From assembly GCF_018327705.1 (NCBI RefSeq), contig NZ_BNEM01000002.1, positions 3,596,001 through 3,660,000 on the forward strand: DNA of 64,000 bases. Direction: 5' to 3'. Below are positions 16,082-25,918 of the stretch, in pieces (the stretch's first letter is position 1; every line of letters begins with the position of its first letter). A model generated the notes under the pieces. It was not told the origin of the DNA. It ran no database searches and saw only the letters and a list, made by a program, of their open reading frames with translations. Both the position numbers and the translations under genes were made by a program. The DNA is from Catellatospora sp. TT07R-123. Lineage in GTDB: Bacteria > Actinomycetota > Actinomycetes > Mycobacteriales > Micromonosporaceae.

Positions 16082-16630
16082 CTACTGGGGGCGGTGGTCG
16101 CCGACGAGGCGGCCGCTGCGGATGAGGTGGCGCTTGGAGGCGCCGGGGATGTTGCGGGCGGGTTCGGCGTCGGGCTGGCTGCTGCGGACGAAGAGGGTCA
16201 CCGTGACGGCGGGGGCGAAGCCGTTGCGGGACATCAGGGTGGCCGAGGCGTTGTTCGAGCTCTCGACGTCGGTGACGACGCGGCTCGCGCCACCCTCGAA
16301 CAGGGCCTCGCAGCACGCGTTCACCAGGCGCCCGGCGATGCCCCGGCCCTGGTACGCCGGGTCCACCGCGATCCACTCCAGGTAGCCCCAGTCGTCACGC
16401 AGCTCGAACGTCTGCGAGCCGAGCACGAAGCCGACCACGGTCTCGCCGTCCAGCGCCACCCAACAGGCGCTGTCGCCGCTGTCGAGATGCTCGGCGACCG
16501 CGGTCAGCGACCACGACGTGTACGGCTTGACCGAGGTGTCGAACACCCGGTTGCCGAGGTCCAGCACCTGGCGCAGGTGCTCCAGCCCGACCGGCGCGAT
16601 GACGATCTCCGTCGGCGACGCATCACTCAT
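16082..16630 (-). CDS. GNAT-family N-acetyltransferase
   Basis: 182 residues with the GNAT acetyl-CoA site: LEWIAVDPAYQGRGIAGRLV near residues 85-104 contains the Q/RxxGxG/A loop, followed by VVTDVESSNNASATLMSRNGFAP, the motif B helix. Such enzymes move an acetyl group to an amine on a protein, tRNA modifier or small molecule; the substrate cannot be read from sequence. ATG 16630 was chosen as the first methionine of the fold, since further upstream residues are unlike GNATs. It stands alone between a membrane protein and leuB. Confidence 0.85.
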   Translation of the reverse strand: MSDASPTEIVIAPVGLEHLRQVLDLGNRVFDTSVKPYTSWSLTAVAEHLDSGDSACWVALDGETVVGFVLGSQTFELRDDWGYLEWIAVDPAYQGRGIAGRLVNACCEALFEGGASRVVTDVESSNNASATLMSRNGFAPAVTVTLFVRSSQPDAEPARNIPGASKRHLIRSGRLVGDHRPQ

Positions 16631-16710
16631 AACCGAAGCGTGCCACGGATCGGGGGCGCGGCAGCGCATTCACCAGGGCATGCCGCGGTCGGCCGTTCGG
16701 CCGACATCGG

Positions 16711-17700
16711 TCAGAAGACCCAACCGGTCAGTTCGGCGCGCTGAACGGGTTCGGCGCCGTCGTAGTCGGAGTCCGCCCAGGCTTCGCGGTGGTAGGCCAG
16801 GGCCGCCGCCAGGGCCCGGTCGACCGGTTCGGCCAGCCAGAACTCGTCGATCATGAGGAACCGGTCGCCGCCGCGCAGGGTCCACAGCGCGTACCGGCGG
16901 CGCAGGCCGCGGTATTCGCTGCGGGCCACGATCTCCTCGGGGTCGGCGACCTCGATCAGCAGCCCGGTCTCCGGCCGGTCGTCCAGCCGCAGGCCGAGGC
17001 TGACGACCTCCGACCAGGGCACGGTGACCCGCATCGCCCGCAGCCAGATCCCGTCCGCGTCGACCCGGGCCAGCACGGAGTGGGTGCCGACCCGGTACCG
17101 GCGGTACACGAGCAGCATGGCCACGGCCGGGACGATCAGCACCAGGCCGAAGGTCAGCCCCCAGGCGAGCACGTCCTTGAGGTTGATCCGCTGGCCGGGC
17201 AGCACCTCGTCGAGCGTCGCCTGCTCGACCCGCAGCCGCCAGATCAGCAGGGCGACGAAGGCCAGCGGCAGGAACGCCCCGATCAGGGCCCGGGACGAGC
17301 GCCAGGGCAGCGCCCGCAGGGCCACGGGCTCGGGCTCGGCTCCTTCGGCCAGCGCGAGCCGCAGCGGCACGAGGTCGCGGCGCACCCGCCAGTCCCGCCC
17401 GTTGATGACCAGGAAGGCCGCGAACGCTGTCAGCACGAGCAGCAGCCCGACGATGACAGCCGCACCGAACGTCCACGTCGGTTGTCCGGCGATCAGCATC
17501 GCGCCGACGAGGAACGACGCGAGCAGCAGCAGCATGCTGATGTCCACGGTGCGCCGGGAGTCGGTCAGGCGTCTGGCCAGCGCGGCGGAGTCGACGGCCG
17601 GGTCGGCCGTGGCTGTGCCGGCGGCGGGGCGCGCAGCGGTGTCGGCGCGGCCCGGGTGGTCCGGGCCGAGGTCGAGCTGGGAGTGCATACGGGTCATCAT
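16711..17700 (-). CDS. Membrane protein with PH-like domain
   Basis: 329 residues. Two pairs of membrane segments lie at about residues 55-100 and 145-200. After them the sequence YRVGTHSVLARVDADGIWLRAMRVTVPWSEVVSLGLR has the strand pattern and the PW-E start of bacterial PH-like (bPH) domains. No catalytic motif. The start is the first of two adjacent ATG codons with only a weak ribosome site, so it may be up to 12 nt off. It stands in the gap between serA and the GNAT gene; function unknown. Confidence 0.65.
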   Translation of the reverse strand: MMTRMHSQLDLGPDHPGRADTAARPAAGTATADPAVDSAALARRLTDSRRTVDISMLLLLASFLVGAMLIAGQPTWTFGAAVIVGLLLVLTAFAAFLVINGRDWRVRRDLVPLRLALAEGAEPEPVALRALPWRSSRALIGAFLPLAFVALLIWRLRVEQATLDEVLPGQRINLKDVLAWGLTFGLVLIVPAVAMLLVYRRYRVGTHSVLARVDADGIWLRAMRVTVPWSEVVSLGLRLDDRPETGLLIEVADPEEIVARSEYRGLRRRYALWTLRGGDRFLMIDEFWLAEPVDRALAAALAYHREAWADSDYDGAEPVQRAELTGWVF

Positions 17701-17742
17701 TTCGCATCTCGTGCCCGGATGCGGCCCCATCGCGCACAGACG

Positions 17743-17788
17743 ACCGGCCCGGGCGGAAACTGCGGCAAACAGTTCCACCCGGGCCGGT
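17743..17788 (-). terminator. Hairpin downstream of serA
   Basis: An 11 bp perfect stem (17743-17753 with 17778-17788) plus an inner GGAA/TTCC and CTG/CAG extension. It lies about 135 nt past the serA stop and 43 nt upstream of the PH-like gene's start. Strong fold but no T-run. Confidence 0.5.
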
Positions 17789-17923
17789 CGGTGATTGCTG
17801 TGTCGCGTCGCGTACGAACGGACCGGATCACCCGAAGACCCGTCCCTCCGTGCCCGCGCCGCGGGCGTCCGTAGTGGACTCTTGCAGGCTACCGAGCGCG
17901 TACGACGCTGTGCAAGCGTCTGC

Positions 17924-19525
17924 TTACTCCTCGGTGAGATCCACGGCGCTGACCGAGACCGCGCCGATGTTCTCCGCCGCGCGCTGCAGCAGGTCGGCGG
18001 GGACCGGCGAGTCGACGGTCAGCGTCATCAGCGCCTCGCCGCCGGCCTCGCGCCGGGCCACCTGCATCGCCGCGATGTTCACGCCGACTGCGCCCAGGAC
18101 GGTGCCGACCGCGCCGACCACGCCCGGACGGTCCGAGTAGCGGAAGAACAGCAGGTTGCCCTCGGCGTCCAGCTCCAGGTCGAAGCCGTCGAGCTCGGTA
18201 AGCTTGATCTGCTCGCGCAGGCCGTGGCTGACCACCGCGCCCGCGACGCTGACGGTGCGCCCGTCGGTGAGCGCGCCGCGCACCGTGACCAGGTTCTTGT
18301 GCTCGTTGACCTCGGGGTTGGTGAACAGGTTGATCTCCACGCCGCGGTCGGCCGCGATCAGCGGCGCGTTGACGTAGGTGACCTGCTCCTCGACGATCGA
18401 GCTGAACAGGCCCTTGCTCGCGGCCAGCTTCAGCACCGACACGTCGTGCTGCTCGACGATCTCGCCGCGCACCTCGACGGTGATGCTGGCGGCCACGCCG
18501 CCCGCGATCGCGGTGAAGACCCGGCCGAGCTTCTCGGCCAGCGGCAGCAGCGGCCGCACCTCCTCGGCGACGACACCGCCGGCCTGCACGTTCACCGCGT
18601 CGGGCACGAACTCGCCCTGCAGGGCCAGCTTGACGCTCTTGGCCACGGCCAGGCCGGCCTTGTCCTGCGCCTCGTGGGTCGAGGCGCCCAGGTGCGGGGT
18701 GGCCACGACGTTGTCGAAGGCGAACAGCGGCGACGTGGTGCACGGCTCCTTGAGGTACACGTCGATGCCGGCGCCGGCGACGCGGCCGTCGGCCAGCGCC
18801 TCGGCCAGCGCGTCCTCGTCGATCAGACCGCCGCGCGCGGCGTTGATGATGCGCACCTCGGGCTTGACGAGCTGGAGCTCCTTGGCGCCGATCAGGCCCA
18901 CGGTCTCCGGGGTCTTCGGCAGGTGGATCGAGATGAAGTCGCTCTCGCGCAGCAGCTCCTCCAGGCCCACCAGGCGCACGCCGAGCTGGGCGGCGCGGGC
19001 CGGCTGCACGTAGGGGTCGTACGCGATGAGGCGGGTGCCGAAGGCGGCGATGCGCTGGGCGAACAGCACGCCGATGCGGCCGAGGCCGACGACGCCGACG
19101 GTCTTGCCCTGGAGCTCGACGCCGGTGTACTTCGAGCGCTTCCACTCGCCGTTCTTCAGGGCCGACGACGCCGACGCGGTGTTGCGCGCCACGGCCAGCA
19201 GCAGCGCCAGGGCCTGCTCGGCGGCGGACACGATGTTCGAGGTCGGCGCGTTCACGACCATGACACCGCGCGCCGTGGCCGCGGGCACCTCGACGTTGTC
19301 GAGACCGACGCCGGCGCGGGCGACGACCTTCAGCCTCGGCGCGGCGGCGATCGCCTCTGCGTCGATCTTGGTGGCGCTCCGCACGATCACGGCGTCGGCT
19401 TCGGCCAGCGCGGCAAGCAGTGCCGCCCGGTCGGTGCCGTCGACGTGACGCACGTCGAAGTCGTACGCCAGCACGTCGAGCGCGGCGGGAGCGAGTTCTT
19501 CGGCAATGAGAACGACGGGAGTCAC
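17924..19525 (-). CDS. serA: D-3-phosphoglycerate dehydrogenase
   Basis: 533 residues, the long SerA form with an intervening domain and a C-terminal ACT domain that binds serine for feedback control. It oxidises 3-phosphoglycerate to start serine synthesis. It shows VGLGRIG (NAD site), the catalytic arginine in NAARGGLIDE, the acidic partner, and the histidine of ATPHLGASTHEAQ. GTG 19525 is preceded by GAGG at 6 nt; a GTG 12 nt earlier lacks a ribosome site. Same order as M. tuberculosis serA1 beside leuB and ilvC. The ACT domain is at about 460-533. Confidence 0.95.
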   Translation of the reverse strand: MTPVVLIAEELAPAALDVLAYDFDVRHVDGTDRAALLAALAEADAVIVRSATKIDAEAIAAAPRLKVVARAGVGLDNVEVPAATARGVMVVNAPTSNIVSAAEQALALLLAVARNTASASSALKNGEWKRSKYTGVELQGKTVGVVGLGRIGVLFAQRIAAFGTRLIAYDPYVQPARAAQLGVRLVGLEELLRESDFISIHLPKTPETVGLIGAKELQLVKPEVRIINAARGGLIDEDALAEALADGRVAGAGIDVYLKEPCTTSPLFAFDNVVATPHLGASTHEAQDKAGLAVAKSVKLALQGEFVPDAVNVQAGGVVAEEVRPLLPLAEKLGRVFTAIAGGVAASITVEVRGEIVEQHDVSVLKLAASKGLFSSIVEEQVTYVNAPLIAADRGVEINLFTNPEVNEHKNLVTVRGALTDGRTVSVAGAVVSHGLREQIKLTELDGFDLELDAEGNLLFFRYSDRPGVVGAVGTVLGAVGVNIAAMQVARREAGGEALMTLTVDSPVPADLLQRAAENIGAVSVSAVDLTEE

Positions 19526-19700
19526 AGCTTGCCTCACGACTGAGAGTTGGATGACTTGATGCCCGGAACCGCCGCATTGCGTTCGGGGCCTACCCCGGCG
19601 ATGTTACGGGCTTCGGACGGGTTCGCACGCCGAAGGCGGCCCGTGACCGTCCTCACGTTTGTCCTGCTCAGTCCGGATCAACCCGGGACGCGAAAGGTAG

Positions 19701-19738
19701 CCGGGCCGCGCCGAGGGATCGCCTCGGGCGCGGCCCGG
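19701..19738 (-). terminator. Terminator-like hairpin after ilvC
   Basis: CCGGGCCGCGCC (19701-19712) and GAGG pair with CCTC and GGCGCGGCCCGG (19727-19738) with one bulged G, a 16 bp stem around a 5 nt loop. It lies 53 nt past the ilvC stop and upstream of serA, isolating the two genes. Confidence 0.7.
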
Positions 19739-19790
19739 TAGGCCCGACCGCCGTTGTCAGCGGTCTGGCTGCTTCATGGGGAGGAAGTGA

Positions 19791-20813
<1,023 letters not shown>

Positions 20814-20910
20814 TCAAAGCTCTCGCCGCGCGACAGGCATCTTCGCCCGCTGACGGCGCTGCGGTTGACGCGGACCGGGCCGCGTCTCACCAGGTGATCG
20901 TCTTGGGTGG

Positions 20911-21429
20911 TCAGGCAGCCAAACGAAGGGCGGGGTTGGCGGTGATGCTGCGCGAGCCGCGGCCGATGGCGACCAGGCCCGACTGCACCATCTCCTTGAT
21001 GCCGTACGGCTCCAGGTCGCGCACCAGCGCGTCCAGCTTCTCGGCGGTGCCGGTCGCCTCGATGGTCAGCGCGTCCGGGGCGACGTCGACGACCTTCGCC
21101 CGGAACAGCTCGACCGTCTCCAGCACCTGCGAGCGCACCGGCCGGTCCGCGCGCACCTTGACCAGCAGCAGCTCGCGCTGCACCGCGGTGCTGGGTTCCA
21201 GCTCCACGATCTTCAGCACGTTCACGAGCTTGTTGAGCTGCTTGGTGACCTGCTCCAGCGGCTGCTCGTCGGCGTTGACCACGACGGTGATCCGGGAGAC
21301 CTCGGGGTGCTCGGTCTCCCCCACCGCCAGCGAGTCGATGTTGAACCCGCGCCGCGAGAACAGCCCGGCCACCCGCGCCAGGACACCGGGTTTGTTCTCC
21401 ACGAGCACGGAAAGCGTGTGCTTGCTCAT
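20911..21429 (-). CDS. ilvN: Acetolactate synthase small (regulatory) subunit
   Basis: 172 residues. The N-terminal ACT domain (HTLSVLVENKPGVLARVAGLFSRRGFNIDSLAVG, about 4-38) binds valine for feedback control of IlvB, and the C-terminal domain (GLVAIGRG near 155) activates the catalytic subunit. The ATG overlaps the ilvB stop by one base (TGATG), so the subunits are translationally coupled. Length is standard. Confidence 0.96.
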   Translation of the reverse strand: MSKHTLSVLVENKPGVLARVAGLFSRRGFNIDSLAVGETEHPEVSRITVVVNADEQPLEQVTKQLNKLVNVLKIVELEPSTAVQRELLLVKVRADRPVRSQVLETVELFRAKVVDVAPDALTIEATGTAEKLDALVRDLEPYGIKEMVQSGLVAIGRGSRSITANPALRLAA

Positions 21430-23249
21430 CAGATGTCGTCCTCGTCGAAGTTCGGGCGGACGCCGCGGGCGAACTGGATCTCGTCGTTGCTGGTGCCGGC
21501 GGCCACCATCGGCCACACCATGGCGTCCTTGCCGACCACGAAGTCGATCACGACGGGGGCGTCGTTGATCGCCATGGCCGCCTCGATGGTCTTGTCGACG
21601 TCCTCGGCGGACTCGCAGCGCATGCCGATGCAGCCCAGCGCCTCGGCCAGCTTCACGAAGTCGGGGATGCGGTGCTTGTGCGTGCCCAGGTCGGTGTTGG
21701 AGTAGCGCTCGTTGTAGAACAGCGTCTGCCACTGACGCACCATGCCCAGGTTGCCGTTGTTGATCACGGCGACCTTGATCGGGATGCCCTCCAGCGCGCA
21801 GGTGGCCAGCTCCTGGTTGGTCATCTGGAAGCAGCCGTCGCCGTCGATCGCCCACACCACCGTGTCCGGCTTGCCGGTCTTGGCGCCCATGGCGGCCGGC
21901 ACGGCGTAGCCCATGGTGCCCAGGCCGCCGGAGTTGAGCCAGGTGGCCGGCTTCTCGTACGAGATGAACTGGCTGGCCCACATCTGGTGCTGCCCGACGC
22001 CCGCGCAGTAGATCGCGTCCGGCCCGGCGATCTCGCCCAGCCGCTTGATCACGTACTGCGGGGCCAGGGTGCCGTCCTCCGGCTCCTCCCAGCCCAGCGG
22101 GTAGCGGGTGCGCAGGTCGTTGAGCTGCTTGTTCCACTCCGGCCGCGGCGGGTGGGTCTCGCCCTTCAGCGCCGTGATCAGCTCCTCGATCACGTGCTTG
22201 ACGTCACCCACGATCGGCACGTCCGCGTGGCGGTTCTTGCCGATCTCGGCCGGGTCGATGTCGGCGTGGATGATCTGGGCGTCCGGGGCGAAGCTGTCCA
22301 GCTTGCCGGTGACCCGGTCGTCGAAGCGCGCGCCCAGGGTGATCAGCAGGTCGCTGCGCTGGAGCGCGTACACCGCCGACACGGTGCCGTGCATGCCCGG
22401 CATGCCCATGTGCTGCGCGTGCGAGTCGGGGAACGCCCCGCGCGCCATCAGCGTGGTCACCACCGGGATGCCGGTCAGCTCGGCCAGCTCCTTGAGCACG
22501 TCGGTGGCCTGGGCCTTGAGCACACCGCCGCCGACGTACAGCACGGGGCGCTTGGCGGAGGTGATCAGGCGCGCGGCCTCGCGGATCTGCTTGCCGTGCG
22601 GGTGCAGCGTGGGCCGGTAGCCGGGCAGGTCCAGCGTCGGCGGCCAGCTGAACGTGGTCTGCGCCTGGAGCACGTCCTTGGGGATGTCGACCAGCACCGG
22701 GCCGGGGCGGCCGGTCGCGGCCAGGTGGAACGCCTCGGCCAGCACCCGGGGCAGGTCCTCGGGGGACTGCACCAGGAAGTTGTGCTTGGTGATCGGCAGG
22801 GTGATGCCCTGGATGTCCGCCTCCTGGAAGGCGTCGGTGCCGATCGCGGGCCGGGCGACCTGGCCGGTGATCGCCACCAGCGGCACCGAGTCCATGTACG
22901 CGTCGGCGATCGGCGTCACCAGGTTCGTCGCGCCGGGGCCGGAGGTCGCCATGCACACGCCGACCTTGCCGGTGGCCTGGGCGTACCCGGTGGCCGCGTG
23001 GCCGCCGCCCTGCTCGTGCCGGACCAGGATGTGGCGGACCTTCGAGTCGAACAGCGGGTCGTACGCCGGCAGGATCGCCCCGCCGGGGATGCCGAACACC
23101 ACCTCTACGCTGAGCGCCTCCAGTGACTTGACGAGGCTCTGTGCACCGGTGCACGGAACAGGTGCGATCTGGGCGCCGGGCGCCGCGGGCGGCGCCGACC
23201 GCTGCGCCGCGGCCCGCTGGGCCAGGGACTCAGGGCTTGGTCTAGTCAT
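21429..23249 (-). CDS. ilvB: Acetolactate synthase large (catalytic) subunit
   Basis: 606 residues. It condenses pyruvate with pyruvate or 2-ketobutyrate using thiamine diphosphate, the first shared step of branched-chain amino acid synthesis. The catalytic glutamate is Glu79 in [13 protein letters not shown]; the ThDP/Mg motif [11 protein letters not shown]...NNGNLG is near 475-505; the FAD-type middle domain is intact. The first ~30 residues are an Ala/Pro-rich extension typical of actinobacteria. It is preceded by an attenuator and leader peptide, so expression is probably controlled by charged Val/Leu tRNA. Confidence 0.96.
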   Translation of the reverse strand: MTRPSPESLAQRAAAQRSAPPAAPGAQIAPVPCTGAQSLVKSLEALSVEVVFGIPGGAILPAYDPLFDSKVRHILVRHEQGGGHAATGYAQATGKVGVCMATSGPGATNLVTPIADAYMDSVPLVAITGQVARPAIGTDAFQEADIQGITLPITKHNFLVQSPEDLPRVLAEAFHLAATGRPGPVLVDIPKDVLQAQTTFSWPPTLDLPGYRPTLHPHGKQIREAARLITSAKRPVLYVGGGVLKAQATDVLKELAELTGIPVVTTLMARGAFPDSHAQHMGMPGMHGTVSAVYALQRSDLLITLGARFDDRVTGKLDSFAPDAQIIHADIDPAEIGKNRHADVPIVGDVKHVIEELITALKGETHPPRPEWNKQLNDLRTRYPLGWEEPEDGTLAPQYVIKRLGEIAGPDAIYCAGVGQHQMWASQFISYEKPATWLNSGGLGTMGYAVPAAMGAKTGKPDTVVWAIDGDGCFQMTNQELATCALEGIPIKVAVINNGNLGMVRQWQTLFYNERYSNTDLGTHKHRIPDFVKLAEALGCIGMRCESAEDVDKTIEAAMAINDAPVVIDFVVGKDAMVWPMVAAGTSNDEIQFARGVRPNFDEDDI

Positions 23250-23298
23250 TTCCGATCACCTTTGACTCTGAAGGTCACGTCGTTGAAGCCCGGCCAAC

Positions 23299-23331
23299 AA
23301 AAAAGCCCTCGTGCAAAAAACGCACGGGGGC
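23299..23331 (-). terminator. Attenuator terminator of the ilvB leader
   Basis: On the minus strand a 10 bp stem (23322-23331 with 23305-23314, one wobble) has a T-rich loop and is followed by six T (23299-23304). It is a classic intrinsic terminator placed about 50 nt before the ilvB start and just after the leader peptide and pause hairpin. Confidence 0.85.
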
Positions 23332-23332
23332 C

Positions 23333-23362
23333 AGCGCACTCTCCTCAGGATGAGAGTGCGCT
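23333..23362 (-). promoter_or_regulatory. Pause hairpin of the ilvB attenuator
   Basis: AGCGCACTCTC (23333-23343) and GAGAGTGCGCT (23352-23362) form a perfect 11 bp stem with an 8 nt loop. On the minus strand its first arm begins at the stop codon of the leader peptide, so a ribosome stalled on the Val-Leu codons would occlude it. I could not identify a strong alternative antiterminator pairing. Confidence 0.7.
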
Positions 23363-23400
23363 CAGGTAAGTACTCGGGCAGACGGCCGAGAGGTCGACAT
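23362..23400 (-). CDS. ilvB leader peptide, 12 residues
   Basis: Open frame MSTSRPSARVLT. The Val (GTA) and Leu (CTT) codons before the stop are codons rarely used in this GC-rich DNA, as expected for ribosome stalling when the tRNA is uncharged. The ATG lies 6 nt after the -10-like CAAGCT, so the message would be leaderless with no ribosome site. C. glutamicum ilvBNC is known to have a comparable leader peptide made without a ribosome-binding site. The stop overlaps the pause hairpin. Confidence 0.65.
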   Translation of the reverse strand: MSTSRPSARVLT

Positions 23401-23406
23401 GGGCTC

Positions 23407-23435
23407 AGCTTGACGCATCTCAGCCGCTGAGTCAA
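23407..23435 (-). promoter_or_regulatory. Promoter of the ilvB leader
   Basis: Minus strand: -35 TTGACT (23435-23430), 17 nt spacer, -10-like CAAGCT (23412-23407), then 6 nt to the leader ATG. The dyad CTCAGCCGCTGAG (23419-23431, plus strand) occupies the spacer and edge of the -35 and might be an operator. The -35 overlaps the stop codon of the upstream GGDEF-EAL gene. Confidence 0.6.
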
Positions 23436-25807
23436 CTACTCCCGGATGTTGGGACGGCAGTGTCGTGACGTTCGGTTCCTCCGCCGACCAGGCCGTGCAG
23501 ACCCATCGTCCTGACCGGGTTACCGGAAGGTTTCGGCACCCCGCTCGGGCGCGGCTGGCCGCTCTGCCCGGCCTGCCCCCCGGTCGATGAGGCGACCAGC
23601 ATCGCCTCCAGGTGCTCGGCCGGGACCCCCATCCCGAACAGCTGGCCCTGCCCGTACGGGCAGCCCGTCGCCTCGACCAGTTTGCGGTGCTGCGTCTCGC
23701 TCATGCCTTCGGCGATCACCTGGAGGCCCAGCCGCTGGCCCAGGCGCACCACGACGTCCACCATCGGCGCGCCCGGCCCCTGGTCGGTCGGGCCGTCGAT
23801 GACCAGGCTCCGGTCGATCTTGAGGATGTCCACCGGCATGTTGCGCAGCTGCCCGAGTGACGAATATCCCGCCCCGAAGTCGTCCAGCGCGATGCGCACC
23901 CCGAGCGCCCGCAGCGCCGTCAGTGCCCGCTGGAACTCGTCGACGTCGGTGGCGACCGCGTGCTCGGTCACCTCCAGCACCAGCCGCGACGGCGCCACCC
24001 CGTGCTGGCGCAGCACCTCCTTGACCCCGGTGACATACCGGCTGGAGTGCAGCTCGCGGGGCGAGATGTTGACCGACACCCACACGTCGTGGCCGTCGGC
24101 GACCCAGCGCGACAGCTGGCGGCAGGCGGTGGACAGCACCCAGGCGCCCAGTGCCTCGATCTGGCCGGTCTCCTCCGCGATCGGGATGAAGTCCAGCGGG
24201 CTGACCTGGCCCAGCTCGGGATGCTTCCACCGGATCAGCGCCTCGGCGCCGACGATGCCCAGCTTGGGCAGGGCCACCACCGGCTGGTAGACCAGTGAGA
24301 ACTCGTTGCGGGCGATCGCGGTGCGCAGCGCGTGCTCGATGGCGGTGCGTTCGCGCAGCTGGCGGTCGTACACCTCGTCGTAGAGCTCGACCCGGTTCTT
24401 GCCGCGCTGCTTGGCCGAGCGCAGCGCCAGGTCGGCGTTGCGCAGCAGCGTCGGCACGGTGTCGGCCTCGGCGCACCCGGCCAGGCCGATGCTGGCCGAC
24501 AGGAAGATGTCGGCCGCGCCGTGCTGGTACGGCCGGGCCAGGACGGTCAGCAGGCGCTGGGCGACCTTGGCCGCCTCGGCCTGCTTGGCCCACATCAGCA
24601 CCGCGAACTCGTCACCGCCCAGCCGCGCCGCGAGGTCGCCGGGGCGCAGGTTGAGCCGCAGCCGCTGCCCGACCTCGATCAGCACCGCGTCGCCCACGTC
24701 GTGGCCGCGCATGTCGTTGACGTTCTTGAAGCCGTCCAGGTCGAGGGTGAGCAGCACGCACGGCGGACCGTTCACCGCGTCGAGATACAGCGTGCGCAGC
24801 AGGCCCCGGCGGTTGGCCAGGCCGGTCAGCGGGTCGGTGTGGGCCAGCTCCCGGAAGTGCGACTCGCTGTCGGCCAGCCGCTGGTTGGCCCGGCGCACGT
24901 CGAGGATGGCCAGATACTGCCGCCCCGCCATGAAGAAGCCGTTGGAGATGCCGACCAGCGCCGTGACCATCTCGATGCCCTGGCTCTGGGTGTATCCGTG
25001 CACCGCGACGAACGAGATCGCGAGCACCGGCACCAGGCCGGTGGCGAGGCCCGAGCTCGGCGAGGCCGACTCGGTGTCGTGGGAGCGCGGCTGCGGCGCC
25101 GGGCCGACGAACCACAGCGCCGCGCCCGCCGGGATCATCAGGCCGCCCAGCACCACCAGCAGGGCCCAGCCCGCGCAGGCGCCGAGCGCGACCGAGGTCA
25201 TGCCGACCGAGGCCAGCGCGGCGCCCGCGCTGTGGCGCAGCAGCGGCCCGCGGCGCAGCTGCGCCCGCACCACCAGCACCACGCTCAACCCCACCACCAC
25301 GCAGGTGAGCACGGTGGCCATCAGCACCGGCATGCACGTCTTGGGCACGGCGGTGTTCATGCCGTGGCCGTGCGGGTGGATGCTGAGCAGCACCGTCCAC
25401 AGCACGATGAACAGGGCCGAGGCGCCCATCAGCGACTCGAGCATCAGGCGCAGCCGGGCCCCGTCGCCGACCACCTGGTCGGTGATCTCCAGCAGGGCCG
25501 CGACCAGCAGCAGCGCCGCCACCGAGGCGGGCAGCCCGAGCAGCCCGCCGAGCATGATGCGGCTGCCGACCCGGTCGTCCCAGCCGTCGTCCCAGCGCAT
25601 GGTGTGCAACCAGGCGATCGGGGCCGCCACCGCATAGAGAACCAGCGCGCCGGCGCACAGCCGGTTCGCGCGGACGACCAGGCCCTGCTGGTCGGCCAGC
25701 CGATTGGTCGCCATTGCCCAGACCGCGGGCACAGCGGTCACCACGCTCGCCAGTACGGCTATCGCGAGCCCCGGGGGGAGGTCCACGGATCCACTCTGCC
25801 CGAGCAT
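23432..25807 (-). CDS. Membrane GGDEF-EAL cyclic-di-GMP enzyme
   Basis: 791 residues. About nine hydrophobic segments fill residues 10-300, forming an unclassified membrane sensor. The GGDEF diguanylate cyclase domain has an intact GGDEF at 397-401 after HTDPLTGLANR. The EAL phosphodiesterase domain follows (Glu522 in AEALIRW, then NISPREL, DDFGAGYSS, KIDRSL), so both activities are possible. A low-complexity tail of ~60 residues ends the protein. Start: ATG 25807 (no ribosome site) or GTG 25786; the ORF runs further upstream only opposite ilvD. Its 3' end overlaps the ilvB promoter. Confidence 0.85.
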   Translation of the reverse strand: MLGQSGSVDLPPGLAIAVLASVVTAVPAVWAMATNRLADQQGLVVRANRLCAGALVLYAVAAPIAWLHTMRWDDGWDDRVGSRIMLGGLLGLPASVAALLLVAALLEITDQVVGDGARLRLMLESLMGASALFIVLWTVLLSIHPHGHGMNTAVPKTCMPVLMATVLTCVVVGLSVVLVVRAQLRRGPLLRHSAGAALASVGMTSVALGACAGWALLVVLGGLMIPAGAALWFVGPAPQPRSHDTESASPSSGLATGLVPVLAISFVAVHGYTQSQGIEMVTALVGISNGFFMAGRQYLAILDVRRANQRLADSESHFRELAHTDPLTGLANRRGLLRTLYLDAVNGPPCVLLTLDLDGFKNVNDMRGHDVGDAVLIEVGQRLRLNLRPGDLAARLGGDEFAVLMWAKQAEAAKVAQRLLTVLARPYQHGAADIFLSASIGLAGCAEADTVPTLLRNADLALRSAKQRGKNRVELYDEVYDRQLRERTAIEHALRTAIARNEFSLVYQPVVALPKLGIVGAEALIRWKHPELGQVSPLDFIPIAEETGQIEALGAWVLSTACRQLSRWVADGHDVWVSVNISPRELHSSRYVTGVKEVLRQHGVAPSRLVLEVTEHAVATDVDEFQRALTALRALGVRIALDDFGAGYSSLGQLRNMPVDILKIDRSLVIDGPTDQGPGAPMVDVVVRLGQRLGLQVIAEGMSETQHRKLVEATGCPYGQGQLFGMGVPAEHLEAMLVASSTGGQAGQSGQPRPSGVPKPSGNPVRTMGLHGLVGGGTERHDTAVPTSGSS

Positions 25808-25918
25808 TGCGCACAAAGCGAGACACGGTGTGCGACATTCCCCCCGCCGACCGTCCCGAGAGTTGGACACGTCCGCGCTGAGCTGGGCGCGCTCCCGTAC
25901 GAGTGACACACTTGCGAC

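Noticed and set aside
23250..23435. T-box riboswitch upstream of ilvB
   Set aside because: No T-box core sequence or specifier loop could be found; leader peptide plus terminator explains the region better.
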